A stretch of DNA of 16,486 nucleotides, from positions 1 to 16,486 of the forward strand of contig CAKZKB010000302.1 in assembly GCA_937121005.1 (NCBI GenBank), given 5' to 3'. The position numbers and the translations under genes are program-made. This document shows, piece after piece, positions 6,387-13,600 of this stretch. The stretch comes from an uncultured cyanobacterium. Lineage in GTDB: Bacteria; Cyanobacteriota; Cyanobacteriia; Cyanobacteriales; Geitlerinemataceae. The notes under the pieces were generated by a model, which worked only from the letters and a program-made list of their open reading frames with translations, was not told the origin of the DNA and ran no database searches. The first letter of the stretch is position 1. Every line of letters begins with the position of its first letter.

Positions 6387-6405
6387 GGGTTAACGCCGTT
6401 AACCC
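6387..6405. repeat. Perfect 9-bp-arm palindrome GGGTTAACG-c-CGTTAACCC
   Basis: The arms are perfect around a single base. It has the same layout as the palindrome at 601-619, and the outer GGG/CCC and inner AACG/CGTT are shared while the middle bases have changed in a compensatory way. It is followed by CTACC and a heptamer array rather than a T-run. Confidence 0.75.
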
Positions 6406-6409
6406 CTAC

Positions 6410-6437
6410 CTAATCCCTAATACCTAATCCCTAACAC
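6410..6437. repeat. Heptanucleotide tandem repeat (CTAATMC) up to the next start codon
   Basis: Four heptamers are present: CTAATCC (6410), CTAATAC (6417), CTAATCC (6424) and CTAACAC (6431); a diverged fifth (CTCACAT) overlaps the ATG at 6443. The array fills the place where a Shine-Dalgarno would be. It is a second STRR-like locus with a different unit from the one at 3350-3376. Confidence 0.8.
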
Positions 6438-6442
6438 CTCAC

Positions 6443-7477
6443 ATGGTACAATCCCCCCCTTCGCCGGAAGAATTGGCGGCGGTACTGCAAAACGACGGCG
6501 ATTTAACTTTCGAGATCCCGAACCCAGACGATGAAGACTTGCCCGAGTTTGAATTCGAGCAACAAGTCGATCGCGCTTGGTTGGTGTGCGATCGCTTTGA
6601 TTTGCAGACGGATATTTGGCGGGGACGAATCATGCGTGCGGTGCGCGATCGCGAGAAAATTGGCGGCGACGGCCGGGGAAGGGGGTTTCTTAAATGGTTG
6701 CGCGATCGCGATATTAGCAAAAGCCAAGCCTACGCCCTCATTCAACTGGCTGACAGTGCCGATACCCTCCTCATTGAAGGCAAACTCAATCCCGATGCCA
6801 TCAACAATTTTAGCAAACGCGCCTTTGTTGAAACCGCGAAAGCGCCAACGGAAATCCAACAATTAGTCGGAGAAGCAGCCCAAGGGGGCGATCGCATTAC
6901 TCGTCGCGAAGTCAAACAACTGTCCGACGAATGGATGGCGGTGACATCCGATTTGTTACCTGTTGAAGTGCGCGACAAAGCGGCCGATCGCTCCTTACCG
7001 CCTAAATACGTGGCTCCTTTAGTTAAAGAACTCGAAAAACTCCCCGAAGCGCATCAAGTCGCCATTCAACGAGAAGCCGCCACCGAACCCACTTTAGATA
7101 ATGTCAAACAATTGACCAGCGACGCTCGCAGCTTGTCGAAATATTTGGATGCGGCGGCGCGAGTGCAAGCCCTACAAAACTCCTCAGTGGATTTAGAAAT
7201 GGCCCTGGAAGAAGCCTTGCGCGTCGGCTGTTTGAGTTCGGCTTCCGATCTGGTGAAACAAGCCTCGCAACTCGAACAAACCGCCGCCAAACTGTTTACT
7301 ACTTGGAAGCGCTTAGCGGGGGTTGCCGATCGCCTCTACGTGGACACGGGAGCCAGTACCCCCAATTTGCGATCGCTCATTTCCTGTTTGGAACGATTGA
7401 GCGGACAAATTATTGAAGTGCCCCTCGACGAAACCGGAGAAAACATCGTTCGCTTGCAAGTTTTGGGCGATCGATAG
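6443..7477 (+). CDS. Conserved cyanobacterial hypothetical protein
   Basis: The 344-residue product has no signal peptide or membrane segment. Its N-terminal 45 residues are acidic (NPDDEDLPEFEFEQQ). A basic central block (about 60-130) with GRIMRAVRDREK, GFLKWLRDRDISKSQAYALI and NNFSKRAFVET looks helical; the segment KWLRDRDISKSQAYALI could be a helix-turn-helix, as in DUF3102/ParB-type DNA-binding proteins, but this is only resemblance. A second basic patch, GGDRITRREVKQLSDEW, follows. The C-terminal half (about 190-330) is mostly amphipathic helices ending in two beta-like strands. I recall near relatives in other filamentous cyanobacteria without function. There is no membrane or enzyme motif, so a cytoplasmic nucleic-acid-associated role is the best guess. 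The heptamer repeat directly ahead leaves no ribosome site. Several in-frame HIP1 cores lie in the gene. Confidence 0.75.
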   Translation: MVQSPPSPEELAAVLQNDGDLTFEIPNPDDEDLPEFEFEQQVDRAWLVCDRFDLQTDIWRGRIMRAVRDREKIGGDGRGRGFLKWLRDRDISKSQAYALIQLADSADTLLIEGKLNPDAINNFSKRAFVETAKAPTEIQQLVGEAAQGGDRITRREVKQLSDEWMAVTSDLLPVEVRDKAADRSLPPKYVAPLVKELEKLPEAHQVAIQREAATEPTLDNVKQLTSDARSLSKYLDAAARVQALQNSSVDLEMALEEALRVGCLSSASDLVKQASQLEQTAAKLFTTWKRLAGVADRLYVDTGASTPNLRSLISCLERLSGQIIEVPLDETGENIVRLQVLGDR

Positions 7478-7565
7478 CTTATTTTTATTCTATCGTCGAA
7501 GGCCAAAATACAGTCCCAAACAGAACAGACCCGCGATCGTTGAAATCCATTCTCGATATTGCACG

Positions 7566-7586
7566 AGTTCGTCTCCTATGCGAACT
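7566..7586. repeat. Small stem-loop between convergent genes
   Basis: AGTTCG (7566-7571) pairs with CGAACT (7581-7586) around a 9-nt loop. No T-run follows, so its meaning is unclear. Confidence 0.4.
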
Positions 7587-7610
7587 GAAAATATTTGAAG
7601 TTTGGTGAAA

Positions 7611-7657
7611 GTGCCTCCATTCCCACCCTTTCCCATCCCAGAGGAGGCACGTTTTTA
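7611..7657 (+). terminator. Candidate intrinsic terminator between convergent genes
   Basis: GTGCCTCC (7611-7618) pairs with GGAGGCAC (7643-7650) and is followed by GTTTTTA (7651-7657). It would end plus-strand transcripts from the gene at 6443-7477, before they run into the convergent giant gene whose stop is at 7665. The 24-nt loop is long for a classical terminator, and on the minus strand only a short TTT follows. Confidence 0.5.
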
Positions 7658-7664
7658 CTCAAAC

Positions 7665-10600
7665 TTAGAGGGCGAATTGCGGGAAAACCTCTAGATCCAG
7701 GGGTTCGGAGAGGGTTTGATTTCCTGCGGTATCAGTTGCCCGAGCTTGCAAAACGAAGCGGTTATCGCTACCGTAGGCGGGAACTTTAGCAAAGAAATCA
7801 AATGGGAAGGAAACATCGCGATCGATAACTTCCCCATTTGCCAACAGTTCGACATGGCTTAACTGCACGTCATCGCTGGCTTCAACCGTTACCGGAATCA
7901 CCGTTTTTTCCGAAACGTGACGAATGTTGGGAATGAATGGAACCGTATCGGGAACCGTCTCGATCGCTCCCACTTGCGGGGCTTCGCGAGCCACATCAAA
8001 CGGACTGTAGTTGTACACTTCTAAGCCATTGCTAGTGCCGACAAACGCCACGCCCCGGCTGATAGTGACATCGCGAGCCGCACTTGCCAGATCGAAGCGT
8101 TGCAAGAAAGTATTGAAATTGCTCCCATTGCTCGCATCGCTGGTATCGTAGAGTTCCACGTAGTGGAAAACCTCTGCATTGCCATCAGCAGCCAGAACCC
8201 CTAACCCTTCGCCGTTGAGTGCAAACGCACGTCCAGCAAGGCGAGAAGTCGAATCAGCAATTTTGGTCGGGTTGTCCGGATCGCTAACATCAACAGTGGT
8301 TAAACCCCCACCGGGAAGCCAAGCTACACCATCGCCGACGCTAATGCGATGAACTGTCGTACTAAACGGAACAGTTGTCGATCCGGCTAACGTAGCACCC
8401 AATTCGCTGATATTCTCCGTTTCGAGAGCGAAGGTAGAAACGACGCGACTGTGTTGATAAGTTGTCAGTATATCACCTTCACGTTCGAGAGACCACAATG
8501 CCGCCGTACCCGGCAGGGTTTGAGTTTGTTCTAATTCCCAAGTATCAGCATTGAAACTATGTAGTTGGGTTCCGCCACCTGCTAACAAGACATTGCCAGC
8601 GAGTTCCACTTCCCACAAATCGTTACCTGCAAGCAGCGTGTCTTCCAAAATCGGTAACATTGGGTCGGAAATATCGACAATATCTAAACCCTGACTGGTA
8701 GCGACAAAAGCCAGATCGCGATCGCTGTCGATCGCCACATCGCGGGCGTATCCGCTATCTAGATCGATTTGACCCAATTGGATCGGATTGTTGAACTCAG
8801 CAGCATCGACGATCGCCAAACCATGCCAACCCGTCGCAATATAGAGATTGTCACCTTCAGCGACAACTTGTTCGGCCAGTTGGGGCAAGTTCAAGCTGCC
8901 AATAATGCCAGTTGGGAAACCAGCCGGGCCGAAACCACCCAGGTTGTGATGAATTTCTTCATAGTCATCGATACCGTCATTGTCGCTATCGGCGAGGTTA
9001 ATTCCCGTGCCGATCGCCCATTCGATATCGTCAGGCAAACCATCGCCATCGCTGTCAGGAAATTCGCTAGCGACAAAGTTAGAGGCATTTAGTAAAGTCG
9101 GTTGCCCGGAACTGTTGGTCGTACCGAAACCTTTGGCAATTAAACCACTTTCGGGGTCGAAAATGGCTTGGTCGTAATCGCTGTTAGGACGTAGGAAAAA
9201 ACTGTATTCCCCAGTGTCCAAACTTTGGGTGCGTAAGGCGGGGCCGGACTCGGTGGCAACGGCGACGTAATCTTTACCGATATCCAGGGCAGAACCATTT
9301 TCTGCTAACCCCGTAGCGACGATCGTCTGACTGAGAACGGGGCTATCGATATCGTCAGAAACTACTTCTAATTTTGCCCGTTGCAAGCCGATGAATTTGG
9401 CATCGAACGCTACGCCAACGGACATGGACTCTCCAGGATCGAGCGCCATGGCTTCGCCGATAACAGAGAATTGATCTTTACCCGAATCGCCAGCAATGCG
9501 GATATCAGAGATATCGAGAACGCTACCGCCGATGTTGGTAATGGTAGCAAAATTCGATTGCGATCGCGCTTCTGAACCTAACGCTAAGCCACCCAAGTTG
9601 TTGTTACCGACATCGATACGAATATCGCCGTTAGGACTTTGGGCAAATCCGGCAATATCGATGGTGTGGTTGGTAACAGTGCCATCGTTAGCGATCGCGA
9701 GTTGGGAATCGAGTTCGCCGCTAACAGTGGGATCGAACGTGAGAGAAATCTCGGTACTTTCTCCCGGCGAGAGAACGGGATCGGCAAGGGCAGAAATCTG
9801 GATATTGGTGTCGCCTGAAAGGGTTAACTCGGAAAGATTGAGATCGCGATCGCCGATATTGGATAGTACCAGAGTTTCAGTCGCGATCGTGCCACCAGCA
9901 CCGTCAACGGTCACGTTACCGAAGTCGATCGAGGTGGTGTAGTTACCATCGCGATCGAAGCTGTAAAGAACGCCACTACCGATGGTTACGATGTCGTCAG
10001 GATCGACATGAGAAACCCCAGAAACCGAATCAAAAGGATTGCTCCAACCCTCGCTCGCTTGGTAATAAGACGTAAAGTAATCGAATGCGTCCTGTGCTTC
10101 TTCTTGAGTCCAATCTAGTCCCAAAGCGACTTTGAGTGCGTTTCCAGTTTCGGCGAAAGTGAAGTCAGTATCAGGACTTAATCCTGACGACATGACATCC
10201 ATGAAGAAGCCAGGAAACTGAGCAGGATCGATCAGCTTGGTATTGCCATTTGAATCTGCTCCAAAAGTATGTTCGAGTCCCAAGTTATGACCAATTTCAT
10301 GAGCAATGGTCTTAGCAAGCGCATCCTCTAACTTATCAGTGCCTTCATTATCCCATTCAAAAGGGATGCCATCTTGACTGATAGCATTGAAGTAGTTGTC
10401 AAGGTAGAGATCGACTTGCCCATCGTAGTTTTCGTTGAGAACTTCGCTAAACCGGAAATAGAGTTCGGAATTGCTATACTGCTCCCGATTGACAATGAGA
10501 TCGACAATGCCACCGTTGGATTTATTGTCATTCAGAAACGCATTACCTAAAATGCCATCCCCAAAGGTTACGCTATCATCGCGAGACTCGGCGGTACTGA

Positions 10601-13600
10601 AAACATCAATGTTAACTGTACTGTCATTGGAAGTTTCAGATCGCTGAATGCCAACGCTAAACTCTGACAACAAAGTTTCCGTTTTGGCAATAACATTTGA
10701 GACGATCGCAGCCCGTTCTTCAGGAGTATCAATGAGAGTTTTTTCTGCATCGGTTGCACCGTCTAGCGCTCCAGTTGCCAGCCGTTCTAAGGTCATCTCA
10801 AACGCATCTTCATCGAGATACCATTGCTGCTGTACGCCGTCACCTTGCAACTCAAAAGTTCCCACCACTTGCCCGGACGGACTGACAACATTAACATTAG
10901 AAGTGATGTCATCTCGGGTTTCAGTTGGATCGAAGACAAATTCACCCACGTTCGGGTTGCCAGTAGTACGGAAAGAAAATGGTTCGGATACTTCAAACGT
11001 CGGTTTATCACTCGGCCCGGTATTCAAACGGAACGGGAGAACGCGCTCGATCCCACCTTCACCATCGTTGACAGTATCGGCAAATTGGAAGATGCCGTTG
11101 AAGCCATCGCGATCGCCGATGACACGATAGATGTCAAACTCTTCATCAATGAGAACATTGTCCTCATCTCCCAACTGGTAAGCCTTAATGCAGAATTCTG
11201 CGCCCAAGACTTCGCCAATAGGGCCGCGGCCTAAGTTTTCGCGAATCTCCTCTAGACTCAAGGCATCTAATTGAAAGTCGGTTTTTTCACCGGGAAGCAG
11301 TTCGTATTTGAGGGTGAGATCGTCTTCCAAGAAATCGTAATACGATTCTAGTCCACCTTCGGCATTGATTCCCGAAATGTCTAGGAAATCGAGGGCGGGG
11401 CCTTTAATTTTTATTTCTACCACTAGCGGCGTAGCGGCAGCATTGTCGGGGTGACAAGAATCGAGACTGGGGTCGATCTTTTGGGCTTGGTTTTCGATGG
11501 TAAAGGTAAAAGAGTCGTCTTCACTATCGATGTACAGATCGCTATCGGTTCCCGAAACAACGGCGACAGGTTCGACTTCAACGGTATGGCCGCCTGGCGG
11601 AATCGGATCTTCGGGACTTTCACCCCCAACAGGTATATCTTCGTGATGTTCGCAGTCGTCGCCAATGGTGACAGCCGACACCGCGTGCCAGCCGGGTGCT
11701 AAAATGCCCACGCCGGGATCGGATTCGACGGTTAAACCATCGTCGCTAACCGTTCCAGTTCCCACCGTTTCCCAACGTCCCGAGTCGTGGTTGAACGAGA
11801 GAATTTCAGCTTTTTCTCCGGGTTCGAGTCCTTCTAAATTGGGTAAAGTGACGGCGGCGGGGACATCAAAATTGTTGGCGGGGCCGGTTTCGGTAAAAGC
11901 CTGGATCGAGAACACCAATTTCGGCGTGAGACCCTGGGGTAAGGGGCCGGGAATGCGATCGCTGGGAACGGGAATAATGGCAGCTTGCGTGGCGGCGTTC
12001 CCCAGTTTATCGACAGCCCCTTGAGTCCCCGGTTGAAACTCGACTTTCGCCCGATCCCAAACTGCGGGATCGATATCTGGGTTCATGTCAATTAAAGCAG
12101 CTTTTGCAGCTTTACCAAACCCAACTTCGGTCACTTCTGTCTCCGAAAGTTGCTGCATATCTCCCGGATCCATAGGCGGTAAAAACACATCAAAAGGCGT
12201 TCCGTCCATGGTCAATTGAATGGACTGACCGGGGATACTGTGGAAGGGTTTGCCCACGTTGGGATACACCATACCGTCGGGGGCGTTGGTGGCGGTGGAT
12301 CCGTCAATGTGGACGAAGAAATCGGGGCCCGGTACGTCTTCGAGGACGAAGAAGCCGTTTTCGTCGGTGACGGCGTTGGCTTCGGGCAACCCATCAACGC
12401 GGATCGTGGCCCCAGCGATGGGAATGTTTTCACCGTCGGGGTTGGTGTTGTAGGAGTCGTAAACGTAGCCCCAGACTTCGGTTCCGCTTAGCCGCGTCAT
12501 GGCGACGGTTTCAAATTCGGTGGTGCGAGTTCCGCCGGGAGTCCCGTCGTTGTCGGCATCGAGTTGGGCCCCATCGAGTCCTAAAATAGCATCGCCGTTA
12601 ATGTCTAAGCGGACGCGGGCGCTACTATCCCAAATGTCGAGTTCTCCGTCTTCGGTGGGGAAGAAGCGGGCAAATTCACCAGTGGAGTTGACGACCCAGT
12701 TACCGTCAACTGTATCACCGAGGGCGTAAACTTTGATGCTGTCGTTGTTAACCGTATCCGGATCGACGGCGGCGGAGAAGCGAATGACAATTTCCCGTTC
12801 TAGAGAAACGTCTTCTTCGGTATGGGTGGGAGAAACGCTGACAATTTCTAGGGGTGGGGTTTCGAGGGTGAAGTTAAATTCAACTAATGGGGAGGGGTTG
12901 CCGTCGGTGTCGGCGGCTAGCAAGAATAGGGTATGTTCGCCGTCGGGAAGACGATCGCCGTAGAGGGTTTCGAGTTCTTGGCGAGTGAGGCTGAAGTTGC
13001 CGTTTTCATCGATGGGAATTTCAGTGTCCGCACCTGTAAATCCGGCTTTTAGCCACAGGATCTCGCCGTCGTCGGTCACGTTTCCGCGTACAGAAGGATC
13101 GCGGGTGACGCGATCGCTGTCACTCTCTCCGGTATCGTTTTGCAGTTCGATAGTGACGGTAGGGGCGATAATTTCGCCGACAGTCACGTTAAAGGATGTG
13201 GTGGTGGTGTTTCCGGCGGTGTCAACGGTGGTGAGGGTGAGGGTATGCTGTCCGTTGCTAACGCCATCGAGATCGAGGGGAGTATCGAAGGTGTCGTTAT
13301 CGATCGCGATCGCTTTTTCGACACCATTATCGAGTTGATAGGTGAGTCCGACAATTTCGGATCCGGTTCCGCCAACCAAACCTTGCAAGCGAGTCTCGCT
13401 GTCGATGGTTTTACCATCGAGATCCTCATTAATATCTAAAGTCGGTTGGACGGTATCGAGGGTGAAGGGAACGGCGAGAGTGGACTCGTTTCCTTGTACG
13501 GTTGTGGCTTTGAGATAGAGGGTACGATCGCCGTCGGGAAGCGCACTACCGTAAATATTTTCCAATTCGGCGCGATCGAGAATAAAGCGGCCGTCGTTCC

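Noticed and set aside
7665..7700. Truncation or frameshift at the C-terminus of the giant protein
   Set aside because: The last Ig-like domain looks complete and another in-frame stop follows shortly; I see no continuing domain in another frame.
7413..7789. Small plus-strand ORFs at 7413-7598 and 7595-7789
   Set aside because: The first overlaps the 6443 gene in another frame, the second spans the hairpin and the end of the giant gene; neither has a ribosome site or known motif.
10648..11130. Long plus-strand ORFs antisense to the giant gene (also 9496-9942, 11665-12024, 12985-13338)
   Set aside because: They are by-products of codon bias in an acidic protein; the minus-strand frame has clear domains along its whole length.
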